The notes: generated from the letters alone by a model not told the origin. A stretch of 64,000 nucleotides of DNA from Cyprinodon diabolis (GCA_030533445.1 CM060070.1:29536501-29600500), one strand, 5' to 3'; shown: positions 1-13,276, numbered from the stretch's first letter. Translations and numbers: made by a program.

Positions 1-377
1 AGATCTCGGCAACTTAGAACCTGGGGAAGATTATTTTGCACTAGTTGTAGTTAGGCTGTCCTGTCTTCCATTAGGCTACCACAACCGTAGAGGTGTTCAC
101 CTTCCTAATTTTTTTTGTTTCGAAAACTGGAACGAAGAATTTGCAAACAATTATGTTCATGATAATTTGGAGTAAATATACATTTTTAAGCTGTCCAGAA
201 ATTTTATGAACTTATTTTGGATTGGGGAGATGTTTTATTTGAACTGTTTTTAAAGAAAAAAAAAGAAAATGCAGTCTAAACAACTACTCAGCTAAGCTGC
301 ATAAACATCTTAAATTTTTGATCACATTTTTTTCGGTGGAAAACACCACACTAAACATAGCAACTGAATTATCCTTC
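1..377. other. AT-rich sequence without recognised genes
   Basis: I see only AT-rich, non-repetitive-looking sequence up to the LTR-like repeat that starts at 378. No convincing reading frame, RNA gene or repeat was recognised. Confidence 0.5.
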
Positions 378-866
378 TGTCAGGTTGAGTTGAGGTTTTG
401 AGGACCCAAATGCAGAGGCAGAGGTGAGTTCTTGAAGATTTAATCTAAATCACTTAGTACTCATAGGCAACTGAGGCAGGAATCCAAAAATCCAACATAA
501 CAAAATACAGAAAAACCAGAACCTTGGCGACATCAGGGAAAACCAACATGAAGAGCTAGGAAAAGATGGGGAAAGACGGGGAACCAGCACTGAGGAACTG
601 CACAGGTAGAATATTTATGGCTGAGTGAACATACTGTAGGCAGGACTAATGAGCTGATTGAGAGCAGGTGTGAACAGAGGCTTCTAGAGAGGAACTGGGG
701 AAAATGAAACCAACACAAGAGGGCAACAAAGAAAAACCTAAGAACTCAAATATATCCAGAAAACACAACAAAATAGGAATTAAACCAAGAAAACTAGAAA
801 ACATGGAGCAAAATAAAACTGAATACTCAAAAGAAAACTTACAGAACCAAGACCTTGACACTAACA
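378..866 (-). mobile_element. solo-LTR-like repeat, family A, copy 1
   Basis: Read on the minus strand, this block starts near TGTTAGTGTCAAGG and ends in CCTGACA. It has the same internal order as the blocks at 15298-15807 and 45824-46855. Shared landmarks are an AT-rich TATA-like site (ATAAATAT, plus-strand position about 610), the stretch around CAGTGCTGGTTCC, a ggattcctgcctcag segment, and a terminal GCATTTGGGTCCTC motif. The other two copies have matching 5-bp target duplications, which indicates an LTR retrotransposon. Here I could not match the flanks (ccttc against accct), so the edges are approximate or the duplication has decayed. The short open frames on the minus strand inside it are translations of LTR sequence and not genes. 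Confidence 0.6.
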
Positions 867-3549
867 ACCCTTTCATATGGTAGTAATAGCAGATAAAGCT
901 TTTTTTCCCCCAAAGATGGATTTTTTTGCTCTTGTTTTGCATTTCCGATCACAAGACTGTTATATGCTAAATATGAAATGCAAATATACAAATAATGTTA
1001 GCAAACATATTTTACTTCTACAAGTGGTCTAAATTTAATTTAAAAAACATCATAGCTTAAAAATAAAGCTAAGATATCTCAGAGGGTCAAATGGATAAAA
1101 ATAATCAAAGTGAATTAAGATTTTCTTCTTTTAAACCTTTTAAGAAAAGTTTAGAGAGCATTAGTCACCTCTTCAAATGCATAAATGTTTTTTTTTCTTT
1201 TCTTTTTTTTTTTTTTTACAAGTTTGAATAACAGTTAAAGGGCTGATATTTCAAAATATGCATAAACTGTTTTAATGTTTAAAAAAAGAAGCAGAACCAA
1301 GTTACATGATGTTTATCTACCTGGGATAAAATTTTGTTTTGAGGCCAAAAGTTGTCTTTTTGTGTCCTACATTTCCAGCAGTCTGTGTCCTTACAAGGTA
1401 AATTAAGATGATGGGTTTTGCACAGGCTGTCAAGCTGTTGAGGACCTTCTTATCCCTGATGAATCAGAATGATATGCAATATATTTTCTAACCTACTTAC
1501 ATGACATGGCATGACCTTTGTATGTACACAGAGAGAGGAGGCTTCATTGGTAAACTGAGCAAATAGGTAAATGAGCCAAAAGCTCCTTCACATCCCATCT
1601 CCTGCTGCCGTTGAGACATGCAAACTGTTTTTTCTTTTGTCCTTTAGGTCTTTAAATTATTTATTTGTTCTTCTGACCCAATAGCAAAGAGCCAGAGAGG
1701 TGTGAACTGAACTTAATGAAGATTCGTGTTGTAAACGCATTATTCATAATGTCATAATTATGAAGTAGAGACAAAATTCTATATTCGTTCTGAAAAGTTT
1801 AACAAATAATAAGTGGGTTTGCATTCAGCACCATTGAATAAATATGAAGTTGTCAACTAGGTGCAATAACAACTGTATGTACTTACCAGCTTTGCAAATC
1901 TAGTGAAAACTCTACCGGTTTTTCTGTGCAAATAAGCTTAAGTCCAGACTGGGTCAGTTTTACCAACAAATATGCTATGATGCAGAGCAACATTGTTCTT
2001 CTGGAAAGTAAACCTCCTCCCCAGTTCATAAGTCTTAAACAGTCCATTTATAATTATCGCTGTCTATGGAGGACAGTGAAAGGTGGATCCCTGTCCCAAA
2101 GTTGTCTTTTACTGACTATCGCTGTTTTTCTACCAGGATTTTTCTGCATGCAGCTCCATAATTCATACCACAAACTCTAGCTAGCATCTCTATCCTATTA
2201 AAAAAGCTTACCCACAGTTTTCAATTTAGGGACAACGCGTTCAGGGTTTTACATGTAACCTAATCCTTATCTGACCAGAACTCCTTAGGCAATATTGTTT
2301 TCTGTTACCTGCTTTGCTTGACAGTTAATCTAATCGTTTGTTTCTTAACGGTGACCTCCCTCTTCTAACCATTATTTCATGAGGGGAGAATTTGTGTAGT
2401 GATCAACTAAAAGTTTAACTTTGCAGATATTCTTAAAACCTGAGCTGTTCATCCCTGCAACTCCACCTGTGTTATATTGAGCTTTATCACTGCTTCTTTG
2501 ATTAATGTTCAATCTGTCTGAACTGTCAGTTTTGATAAAGGCCATGTCTTTGTAGATGTTTCAACTGTGCATTTTCAAATAATGGAATAAACAGCTGCCT
2601 GTGAGACGCTCAAATATGCATGACACATTGTTCTGATTTTGCTTTCATTTTATTTTGAAAACCTGATACCATATATCTTCTTGTTTTTTTAATCAACTTT
2701 CAAATGTCAGAATTATTTTGTATAGACACAACTAATTTAAGTAATAATACGGACCCATGCACTGCAATGGAATGGCAATCTATCCATGTAAAATGAGCAT
2801 ATAATCTATCTTTTAGTCTTAAATGAATGCCTTTTTAACAGGTTTTGCCTGTTTAACATATTCCAAAAAGCTAAAACTGAAATACAATATTTTCCCTACA
2901 GCAACTATTTCCTTTGGTTTATTAAAGTTATGTAGCAGTATCAATTGAGTGTTGATAACCCATTCCAACAAAACAATGACCCCTGTTGGTGAGATACAGC
3001 AATGCATGATTGCTTAACAGGAGCCATGCAGGGACAGCTGTTCTCTACATCAGATTTAAATTGAAGATCATGAGCTCGATTATTATAATGAAAGTGTTAT
3101 GATTCTATTCATGGATGAGTGTGAACCCAGGCATAAATGTGGTCCTTAACCCATTTTAATCAGTCACAATCACAGTGGCTCATGTTACGCAACGTCATTT
3201 ACAGAGAAAATTCTGTGCAAAAAATCCTTTAAGTCATGGAAAAGCTTTTCAAGTAGACAATCTAGTTGCTTTTATCATTTAAAACATATTTGAATGCTCT
3301 ACACTTTCACAGCACATTTTTCTCTAGTTGCTGTTTTAAGCAGAACAACTTCTGATTTACTACAATGAAGTTATGTGAGGCTAACGACTGTATCTTTCCA
3401 TATCTTTAACTGCAACTCATCTGTCACATTGGCGATTTTTGTAAACTTTTAGATGTAACTAGGATGTTGTTTTTATTATGACCACAATGAAATTTCTGTT
3501 CTTTTTTAAGGCTTCGGTAGCTTGGAAATTTTCCATTTCCATTTTCCAT
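867..3549. other. gene-free AT-rich stretch
   Basis: Homopolymer-rich sequence, including a T tract near 1191-1217, with short open frames only (for example 1926-2180 and 2819-3007). Their translations show no domain that I recognise. No RNA gene or bounded repeat was identified. Confidence 0.45.
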
Positions 3550-3880
3550 CATGCTTTATCCCAGCTGGGGTTGCGAGGGGTGCTGGTGCCTATCTCCAGC
3601 TCTCTACGGGCAAAAGGTGGGGTACACCCTGGACAGGTTGCCATTCTATCGCAGGGCAACATAGAGACTAAAAGGACAAATAACCATTGATGCACACACT
3701 CACAGCTAAAGAGATTTTAACAGTCACGTTTTTGGACTATGGGAGGAAGCCACCCAGAGAGAACCCATGCTCGCACAGGGAGAACATACAAACTCCTTGC
3801 AGAAAGATCCCAGACTGGGATTTGACCCGGAATCTTCTTGCTACAAGGCAGCAGTAGCTGCGCCCGCTTTGAAATTATAC
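3550..3880 (+). mobile_element. LINE 3'-tail repeat, copy 1
   Basis: This carries a familiar teleost dispersed-repeat text: a GGGTTGCGAGGGG start, the segment around GGTACACCCTGGACAGGTTGCC, then ACGTTTTTGGACTATGGGAGG, AGAGAACCCATGC and CAAACTCCTTGCAGAAAG, ending at CTTCTTGCTACAAGGCAGCAG. The same order recurs at 43075-43345 and, internally deleted, at 37643-37770. From memory this is a 3' tail shared by some fish non-LTR retrotransposons. I cannot assign the clade. The 70- and 91-residue frames across it are repeat-derived. Confidence 0.65.
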
Positions 3881-4373
3881 TGGCAAATTTATGATCCAGT
3901 GATCTGAATCTGTCCACAGCCTCTGTTAACATAAGTTGATCTAAGTTGAGCTTGTAATATGAACACTGTTCAGCAGAGAAAACAGTGACCAATTTACTGT
4001 AACAAAGTTGTCATATGAAATTGTAAATAATGTCTTCAGATATATTTTATGCCCTTTAGGCCTATATAAAAACATTCTCAGTCTTAGGCAGGATCAGCTG
4101 ATCTTCTGTCCACTGGGATAATTTCCGTGCAACTATAAGACCTGTAGCATGACAGAAATATAGCATCTAATCAAATGTTACTGCATAAAAAAACCTAAGT
4201 TTTCTTCACTCTGGACAGACTGTAGGGTTAACAACATGAGGTGAATTGCTAAAGCTAGACGTCTCTACCAAAATGAGATTAAAAGTTACCTATTTTCTAA
4301 GTTTAAATAGACAATAGCAATAAATTGACCATTGTTCTCAACTGTAATTGACATTTCCATCTGAACTGTGTTC

Positions 4374-4536
4374 GAGGAATAGTGGCCTAGTGGTATGAGT
4401 GATGCTCTTGGGTTACCGAGGTTCTGAGTTCAACTCCCACAGATCACCACTCTGGGTCCCTGAGCAAGACACTTAACCCCACACTGCTCTCTACACTTAC
4501 TTTGTACTTGTGACAGTGTAATGACAATAAAAGGGG
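4374..4536 (+). mobile_element. tRNA-derived SINE, copy 1
   Basis: The head reads like a degenerate tRNA gene with internal RNA polymerase III promoter boxes. An A box (GTGGCCTAGTGG) lies at about 4382 and a B-box-like GGTTCTGAGTTCAA at about 4420. A tRNA-unrelated body follows (CTGAGCAAGACACTTAACCCC) with a tail ending TGACAATAAAAGG. A second copy lies inverted at 28304-28515. It is not a functional tRNA gene: the cloverleaf is not maintained and the body continues well beyond tRNA length. Confidence 0.7.
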
Positions 4537-6314
4537 ATGAGTTAAATGCAGAGGTGAATTTATTCACTATGAGATCTATAAAGTTCAATTATATACTAAA
4601 ACCTGCCAAAATGACTGTATGATTAGCAGAGTTGTGAGATATTTTTTTCACTTTTTAGAAAAATTTGGTGTGAAATGGGATATTTCCACTACTAGCAAAA
4701 GAAGCATTACTGAATATGTTGGTGTTGGACAGGGCCTTCTTTACCTTGCAAGCCAGATGAATGGTCATGAGATTTGTGAATACACAAGCTGGTGATAATG
4801 CATCTTGTCAGAAGCCAATATATACGTCAGCGTTTATTACAGAAATGTGTCTGACCAATGAAATGCAGTGACATGTAAGATGTCATCCAGGGGTGGAAGG
4901 CTGAAGAAAAACAAACATGGCTGCTCCAATTTTAGCTGGAAAACCCTATATTTCGTATAGGGAAAAAAAAAAGCAAAAGTACGCAATTTTTGTCTTTGTG
5001 AATTGGAATTTCTGTTTTCCAGATTCCGTACCGGATTTTGGTGTTTGATTTATCAGTTCACTTCACTCGTGAAACAAATTAAGAATGTGATACATTACAG
5101 ATGCTACTGCTGCTGTGATTGGCTAAAAGCTCAATATGGGAGGCAGGTGCCACTTGGTGATTTACTCAATCAGCTCGAGGAATTGTACTGAATGTCCCTC
5201 CCTTTTGCGAACACTTTCCACAGGAGCCTTTCCAGATGGCTGTGTAGAATTCAAATTGAACAACATGGATCAATATGGCTTATTGATCCGATTCACACCA
5301 AACAAGAAACCTGCAAAAATTTCACCAAGTCCATTTGCTTTTGCACCCCTTAAAATTCCCTTGGCTAGTGAAGGCCTTTCAAGCGAAAGGAAAATTGGTA
5401 CAGCAGATGAAAGCCTTCCACACCATGGAGTCTGTTGGTCATTGGTTTCACCTCATCATGCCGGACATGGATTTAAAAAATGACTTGCAGTGTTTTTATT
5501 TTTATTTTTTACTTTAGAAAGCCAAACAAAGCTGTTGGTGTTTCTAGGATCATCAGATACCGAGAGACGGAATCAGTATGGAGAATACCACTGGGGCTAG
5601 CTATAGAAGCTAACTGCGGAGCCACAGAGGAGCCCAGTGGCTGTCTGCTGGGAAGATAAAACACTGAAGGCGGGATGGAGATTATGGCTCCCTGGGAGTA
5701 GAACAGTGGTAACCTCGGGAAGATCAAAGGAGTACCATGGTGATTCAGCGAAACTTGCCCAGGCAGTCTCAGGCCGTATGGAGAAAAGGCATCTGAGCTG
5801 GAGGTAAGAAACAATTCATTTAGTGCCTAATTTTTTATTTCTTAAAAAAACACCTTAAATCCTCTTGAGAGTATTCTCAGCTCATCCTTTGTCTCCATTA
5901 TTTTCTCTATCTTTAATTTTAAATAAAAAAAAGCATGTCTCCACTGCACTCCTTCACTTTAGCTCACGGCCACATCTAGACCCTGACTGGATTTCACAAC
6001 AAGAATGTAAACAAAAGTTCAGATTTTTCAACCTCATTTCGCAGGTGAGGCAGTGATCAAAAGTCACCAAAATTGTACCATTCGCCTCCCTAAATTTTCC
6101 ACCTTAGGTTTGCTCCACTCCAGATCCACCCTCTACATAGAGAAATCATGGAAATCCCTTGCTCCAGCTAAGGAATTTGCGTTAGGTGTACACACCACTG
6201 AATCAATGTTTAGAAAAGATTAAGTGGTATGGACAAAAAAATCTTTCTAAGTTTAAAATGCATGAGCAAAATAGGGGGTCATGAAAATAAACAAACAAAC
6301 AAAAACAAGTCCCC
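4537..6314. other. gene-free stretch
   Basis: Unassigned sequence. The longest frame (115 codons at 5136-5483, plus) begins in ordinary AT-rich DNA and shows no recognisable domain, splice structure or neighbouring exon. A 101-codon minus-strand frame at 5509-5814 is similarly featureless. I treat both as chance frames. Confidence 0.4.
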
Positions 6315-6318
6315 TTAA

Positions 6319-6827
6319 AGCTACAGTGTGTAATAATTACAGGGATATACAGTCAGAAATGTAATATATTATACATAACTATGTTATTTATCATCATCTA
6401 CGAGCTCAGCCTCTTAACCTTAATATTTGCGTTGCCTTAGAATTCGTTATTTATAATTACATAGGAGCGGGTCCCGCAGCCATGGAGGCAGACATCTTTG
6501 CGCTACGGCACCGCAGAGCCAACAAACTAGCGATTGCGAGATCGCCAAAACGTCACAACGATGTAGAAAAAAATAATGGGTATATTTATTATCTTCAGTC
6601 TACATGAAATCTATACCCTACACAGACTAATGAAATACTATCTGTAAAATTATCTATGTAAACAAACCTCATCACTTGAGAAGGTAGGTGATGCGGACGT
6701 CGAATACATTTTGTCCCGTAACGCTCGCCGTACTGTTGGGGGGGAGAAGCGGTGGGGGGGAGATGTTCATGTTGCTGCAGTCTGCAGTCTGACCGCTAGA
6801 TGTCGCTAAAAGTTACACACTGTAGCT
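6319..6827. mobile_element. non-autonomous DNA transposon (MITE) with TTAA target duplication
   Basis: Perfect 15-bp terminal inverted repeats, AGCTACAGTGTGTAA at 6319-6333 and its complement at 6813-6827, enclose 509 bp with no transposase frame. TTAA flanks both ends (6315-6318 and 6828-6831). A TTAA target is typical of piggyBac-type elements, but the termini do not start with the CCY usual for piggyBac, so the superfamily is open. The interior includes a G-run near 6736-6763. Confidence 0.75.
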
Positions 6828-6831
6828 TTAA

Positions 6832-7855
6832 GCTCCTTCCTTTAACTTTATTTTTATTTATTTCAAAAAAAAAATTTTAGGTTTTATGTTTAATCCACAC
6901 ATAGAAACATATAATCAATGCCAACATTTTGGAAAAACAAGTAAATACAAATTCATAAATGAAGATAATGAGAAATACTACGCATACAAACACAGGGAGA
7001 AAGATTTTACACAGCTACACCTTTAGCTTGAAGAAAAAATACTAGTATTCAGATTTGTCCTTCAGGCTAAAACATTCTCTATGGATGTGTTTTTGTTTTG
7101 TTAGTTGTTTTAAGTAACAGTGAGTATGTTGCTATATGTGATTACCTGCCCTTTTCAAAGAATTTAGGGTTTGTTGCCATGCAACCTATCCTTTTCTTCT
7201 CCTGCTGAAAAAATAATGACAGGCTTCGTCTACAGAGAGCAAAGAAAACTCTCTTTTCTCATCCTTGAGCAAAAAGGGTAGAGATTACAAACCACATATT
7301 TATCAGCTGCATATTGTGCAGGTGAGTAAGCCATGTTCTCAGCTGAATGAGCTGCTACATTTCCTATTCCCTGCCTAACAATGGTTAAATTACTTTTCAA
7401 AAATTCCTTGGGAGATTTATCTTAATTTCTCTACATCTTTAGTATATAAGGGGGAGGCATAAACTAAGCAACACTTTTATTGCTTTAGTCTAGACAATAA
7501 GAAATATACGTTTTAAGACTTTTGTTTTTGGAAATCTGCAAGATAGGAGAAAACAAAGCTGGGATGTTAGCTGAAGTGGACCAAGCAACATGACACTAAC
7601 TACACTTTACAAGACAAGAATGAAGAATTTAAATTGGCCTTGATCACACTGAGATGATGTGCAGGGACTTGAAACAGGCTGTTTATAAAACAAACATCTC
7701 ATGTGTGTTGTAACTGAAAGTGATGAGCAGGACATAATTTCCTCTGAGTGGTTAGATATTGATTAATGGTTAGTAAAGGTGGTTAACAGAAGTAAGGGCT
7801 GAGAGAAACAACATGTTTCTTAGAATTCAATAAATCACAACATTTGGCATAATAG
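6832..7855. other. gene-free stretch
   Basis: AT-rich sequence with poly-A/T tracts and no recognised gene, RNA or repeat boundary before the LTR-like block at 7856. Confidence 0.4.
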
Positions 7856-8572
7856 TGTCATGATCTTGGGGCTGAGGACTGGCTTGATTTATCATTCCAT
7901 TCATCTGCCTAGCTCTTCCCAGTTTCCCATCACCGTTCATTCGTGTCACCTGCTTCAATCTCTATTTAACCTGCCTGCTTTCAGTCATCAGTACCAGCTT
8001 ATTCGATTCTTTGGTGAGAGTTTTCTAGCATACCTGATTGTGATCTCATTGTCTGATCCTGACTTGTTTTTGCCTTTGGACCTCTGAGCTTGCCCGTTCC
8101 TGTTCTGATCTGTTTGCCTGACCTGTCTTTTAACTCCTGCTGGATTCTGGCCATTTACCAAACCTGGATCTGCTTCCTGACACCAACCTTTTCCTTCTGT
8201 ACCTCTTCAGATCTCTGATCTTCTGGCCTGGACTCGTGAACTTCTTCAACACCAGCTCTGTATTGTCCTGCCTTTCTTCAGCATCTGGAACTCTCTGGGC
8301 AGCATTCCTTGAGTTGGCAGCCATGCGGCTGGAATCAACCTCTTCTCTGGGCATAGACTGAACTTTAAGACCAGGTTAGTGACTCACATGTTTATAATCA
8401 TCCCCTGTCAGATTAATGTGGTCACTAACCTGTGTTTCCCCCCTGCAGATGTTGTTTCTTTAGACATCCTGGCCGACCACTGCAAATCCATTGTTTTTAA
8501 ATAAACACTTTTTCAGTAATCTTACTGTCTGTCTTGCCTTGAATACTGGGTCCTCTGTTCTGAGCCATCACA
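7856..8572 (+). mobile_element. solo-LTR-like repeat, family B
   Basis: Starts TGTCATGATCTTGGGG and ends near GGGTCCTCTG...CATCACA, so it has TG...CA termini. Inside are a TATTTAA box at about 7963 and an AATAAA signal at 8499-8504 followed by a short downstream stretch, the order expected of U3-R-U5. The terminal GGGTCCTC motif resembles family A, but the rest does not. The flanks (aatag and accaa) do not match, so the end is uncertain or the duplication is lost. The 75-codon plus-strand and 74-codon minus-strand frames in it are not gene-like. Confidence 0.45.
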
Positions 8573-11291
8573 ACCAAGTCTCCTTTTGCTTCCACTTCAC
8601 TGCATCTTTTGGTTTGGTCTGTTGCATAAAACAAAGTTTGTGGTTAAAACATAATTCTTCTGACTTTGAGCCTGTTTCATACGTCCTGGAGATGAATAGT
8701 GTAGCTTTATCATCTAATCTTTTTGTTTGCTTAATTTTATGAAATTCACATAGAAAAGTTAATATTGTTAATTGTAGAATTCCTCATTGACAGCATGCTT
8801 TAATTGCTTAAGTCTAACAGACATGCAACAAAATGCTCATTTTATTGCTGAAAGGCATAATAAAAGGCTCTTGATCACAATACATTTGTAAAAGTCAAAA
8901 GATCGAAATAACACTGAATGTCAAGAAACAAAAACACTTCTTCTTACAACCCACCTGCTGCTCACACGTTGACATGGCAACCTTTCTTCTACCCGCCTTG
9001 ATATGGGTTTAGTTCAGGGGTAAAATATTCTTTATAGAACATTGGAAAGGAAGCTCCAGAACTAAAGCACTATGTTTGTGTAAAGTGATAACCAGGAACA
9101 GAGAGAAAGAGTGTAAAATGTAAAGGAGGTGCTTAAATTACACAGATGAAATGAAAGATATACAGTTCCTGTGTGACATCGCACATCCATATTCCGTCTG
9201 TGATTAACCGAAATCGCTTTAGAAAGAGGTGAGTAGGTTTGTTTTACAGATAGACAGTTAGAGGAAAATCAGAAAACTGAACTATCACAAAGAAAGAAGC
9301 TGAGCTGATTCTGCTGATACCAACCTTTGTTTCCACTGGTTTCCACTGGCCGAGGACTCAGTCTACTCTGCCTTTCATCCAGATGATCTCCCCTAGTCTC
9401 TGTTGCCAAGCACCCCCATGAGGGGTTTTAGATAAGCCTGTCAAGCCTGACCTGGGTGGTTCCTGGAGGAACAAGTTCCATTTCTGCTAAGCCCTGTGTT
9501 TCTCTTTGCTTGCTGATTGTTATCCATAGCGTCCTCACCTGTCAACTTGTTCACCTGGCTGTTCCTCTGGAAATTAATTCCTGTTTGTCCACTAGTTATC
9601 TTCCAAAGAATCCTCAACAGTTGGTTTATCCTATAAGGAGTCCCTAAAAATGTTTATCTTCCTATTGATTTGAGTGGTTCTATTATAGTATCTTTTGTTT
9701 TCTTAACAAAACACAGTAATTCTCCTGTTACATATCCATTAGGGTTATTTTATAGGGTTGCAACTAACTACTTTTTGAATACAAAATAGTGTGTTTTTTA
9801 CATTAGATTTTTTTTTCTCCACTGAATGAATGTTCTCAAATTAAAAGTTGAATTTTCTTTAATTTTCAATGTGAGATTATGCTTTTGGAATCAAAGAGTT
9901 TTTGGTCAAACAGTCTTTGTCTGCCAGAATGCACAAAGTTTTATTCAAAGGTATATATTTCCACAAAAAGCTTAATGGTGAAACGGTAATGCAACTTACT
10001 GATTTTTTTTTTTTATTGACATGATGTATCACTTACTCTTCCATCTAGAGCAATTTTTTTGAGATAGTTAAAAACTAATTAAATTTAAACTGTGGAATTT
10101 AAACTGTCAATAAAAAATAAAAAAACATTATCATGTGAGAGTTTCTACTTTGTTCTGTTATTTGCACTGTTGGATTGTTGGCTTGTCTAGTAAAGGTGGT
10201 TAGAGGCTATTTCATGAAGCTCAGAGGGGCTTGGATTTGCAGGTGATGTAACTATGATGCTTAATGCATTTAAGAGTTCTACAAATAAAAGTAATTAATC
10301 TGCCCCAGGAAATCTTTTGTAGAACCTCTTTTTACCACAATAACACTTGTATGTCTTTGGGCTTAATGACAATAATAACAACAATAATGATAATAATACT
10401 CATTTTCTTTATCTTTACAAATTTCTACCTTTTAAGTGGACTGCTACTGATTAATGCCTGGAACATTCTCAGGTTATTATGTTCATTGTTTGATTGATTG
10501 ATTTTTTTGTTTCAGTTCAGTTAAAAATTAAAAATTAATGAATAAATAAACATACAATACAGAAAAAGAGGTACATTGAAAAGGAGTGGGATGAAGAAAA
10601 CGTATTTACTTCTAACCCCCATTCAGTCCACAATAATCATGTGGTTGCTTACATTACCACCAGAATGTTGATTGTGTCACAAAACAACTTACATCAATAA
10701 TATGTCATACATTATAACTCAAATCATAATTATCTTATAACATAAGATAACATTCCTACTACATCTTACAATCCTACTACATGCATCTTGTATTGATATC
10801 AGTACTATACTCTGATTCCATTGATGTGGTCAGTTCATTTGCCACAAAAGTTTCAATATTGTTCTCATCTCTTATTGGCTTATACCAAAGTTTAATATAA
10901 CATATTTTTTAGTTTTCTTAAGAATGGGTTTCTTCTTGACATTAAGGCAACCTTCCTTTAATTCCTGCCTAATAGATGCTCACACCTGAGTTATGGATTT
11001 GTTGCCTCATCAAGGTTCCCATCGACCTCCTGGCCGCATTTCTCAAAGAAATGCTTTGTTTTCAGGCCAACCAGGCATGTTCGAAACCTTTGTCAGTTTT
11101 CAGCTGTCATCTGTTATAATTTTTTTGAAAATATGGATTAGACAACCTTTCTCAGTTTTGCAACTTGAAGAAGAAAGCACAAACAATCTACTTTTGGACA
11201 ATTGTAGAGTTGCACTAAATTAAATAATTAGGTGACGATTTGGTACAGCTGAGATAGAAAACAAAACAGGGGGCTGAGGAGGGAAGACTAC
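8573..11291. other. gene-free stretch, partly repeat-like
   Basis: The part at about 9340-9650 has the C/T-rich, CCTG-punctuated texture of the LTR-like blocks and may be a further decayed copy, but I found no ends. A short AAT/AAC-rich patch lies near 10364-10400. Nothing else was recognised. Confidence 0.35.
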
Positions 11292-11310
11292 TTAAAGGCA
11301 CACTGTGGAA

Positions 11311-11373
11311 CCTTTGGCCACTAGGGGCGCTAGACTTGTGACTTTCATGTCTAGCACCCCCAGTGGCCAAAGG
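11311..11373. repeat. 24-bp-arm hairpin
   Basis: CCTTTGGCCACTAGGGG... at 11311-11334 pairs with the complementary ...CCCCCAGTGGCCAAAGG at 11350-11373 across a 15-base loop, with only one or two mismatches. It sits just inside the left end of the possible TTAA element and is probably a subterminal repeat of that element. Confidence 0.7.
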
Positions 11374-12556
11374 CGCCTCAACATTGTCGCAAAAGTCAAC
11401 AAACAGTCAGCCAGCCAACTTCCTGTGTCTTTTGATTGGGGACCGCACTAGGTGTCTAGGTTCAGCTTGGAAGGCGTGAGAAATGCTGCTGTTCTGTGGA
11501 GAGCACCGCCGGGCAGTGGCGACTGGCTAATAGAGGGCATTAGTGCGGAAAAATCTTTGCCCATAGACTTTCGTTAAGTTCATGCGCAGTAGCTCCTCTG
11601 CAATACAAAGGTACAAGGAGAGCTCGGGAGCAGCTCTGGTGCGCCCTGAACTGACAGGAAGTGCATTTGCTCATCATCTTACACGACAGAGAGAGAGAAA
11701 TGGCACAAGAAACATCCTTTTCCAGGACCTGGTTTAGCTACAAGTCTCGGATAATTACATGTGGCGAGGCTCATGCTGTATTCTGCTTTCTCTGCCTCCT
11801 TTTTCAAACGTCAGGATCTGACCCAGCATGGATAAAGACAGCTAGGACTGATTCAAAGCACTTTTAGAAAAGGCTAAGAAAAATGAACAATCTGAGATTC
11901 AGATGGAAAATAATATAATATTGTGTACTTTTTCTAGATGTTTGTTAATTTGCACATTTGCTCTCAAATAAACATTCTCAGAAAATAAATTTTTATATAT
12001 GTTAAAAAATACAAAACTGACTAATAGCTTCTACATTATTAAACTGGTACATGACTTTTTTGTTTTGTGACACAATATTGGACCATGCAAAACACAGATT
12101 TGCCTTCACAAAGCCTCAGAAGGGCAAGATTTATGTATAAAAAGTAAACTTCCACATGCAATTATGTTTTGTTTTTATGAAGTGTTTTTATAATGTTTTT
12201 GTTGTTGGCTTTAATATGAATATACTGGTGTGATAACTTAGTATACGTTTGATTTGTTTTTTTGTATACATCTATTTTGAATTTCTACCCCCCCATGGAG
12301 AAAACTCCACCAGCCACCACTGCCGCCGGGGCAGGCCAGACTGCACTGCGTGGCATGGAGGACCAGCAGCGGAACTCCAGTAAAGAGGCACTGGGTCAGA
12401 CAGGACGTCTTGTTAACTTTTGTTTGTAGCCTGCTAGCTTTCAGTATTTTGCTTCTACTAAACATCGAAAATAATAAATATGTATGACTGCATACTAGGA
12501 GGAAAGTATTATCTTACCAGTCTAATAATAAGGTTAAGAAAAGAGAATGGTTTTAC

Positions 12557-13276
12557 TGTTGGGATCCGGAGATCTGCCACCTTTCTCCAGCAGAGGGCGC
12601 CCTGGGTCTCCTGAGCTGAAGCCACCTGCACACCTGAGGCTGATCATCTCGTCAGGAGACCAACTATATAAGCAGCGCCTTGACTTTCCTTCAGCGCCAG
12701 AGTGTTAAACAGTTTATGGTTAGCAAGCCTGAGCCAAACCTGTTGCCTGAAACTCTGACTGCTTAAGAAGCCAACCTGAATCTAACCAGCCTTTGTCTTC
12801 TCCACCTTCTTAGGAAAAACCTTATTCTCTCCTGGAGCTCTGGAGGAGCTCACAGTGTGGAAACCTGCCTGCCTGCCCTTGGAAGCCAAACCTGAAGATC
12901 TCTGTCTGGAACAACCTGCTGGTTCTCAAGGAGAGGAATAGGAGATCAACTCAAGGTCTGAACCTCATAAGCCTGAAGCCAAGCTCTGCGGCTGCTAAGC
13001 CCTCAGCTGATACCTCTGTCTCTGGACCCATCTGGTTCCCTCCCTGAACCACATCAGGTACAGATCAATTCAAAGACTCTGACAAGAAACTCCAGTCTCT
13101 TGGCTAACCAAACTGTCCCTCTCTACAGAGAGTCCTGTGTTACCGGTTCCTGGATCCATTCCTGCATCTGAGCCCGAATAACATTATTGTGTTTTCTCTT
13201 CAATAAACAGTTTGAACTTTTACTCTGAGTCTGTGGTGTTTTGCATTTGGGTTTCACTCTTAGACCCAACATGACA
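12557..13276 (+). mobile_element. solo LTR with 5-bp target duplication, family C
   Basis: This 720-bp block runs from TGTTGGGATCC to CCCAACATGACA. It is bounded by an exact 5-bp direct repeat TTTAC (12552-12556 and 13277-13281), the hallmark of LTR-retrotransposon integration. Inside, a TATATAAG box lies at about 12664 and AATAAA at 13202-13207, followed by about 70 bp ending in GCATTTGGGTTTC. This fits U3-R-U5 with plus-strand transcription. No gag or pol frame adjoins it, so it is a solo LTR left by recombination. Confidence 0.8.

Noticed and set aside
5136..5483. 115-codon plus-strand frame
   Set aside because: No domain, no homologous pattern recognised, and overlapping frames of similar length. 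I could not support it as an exon.
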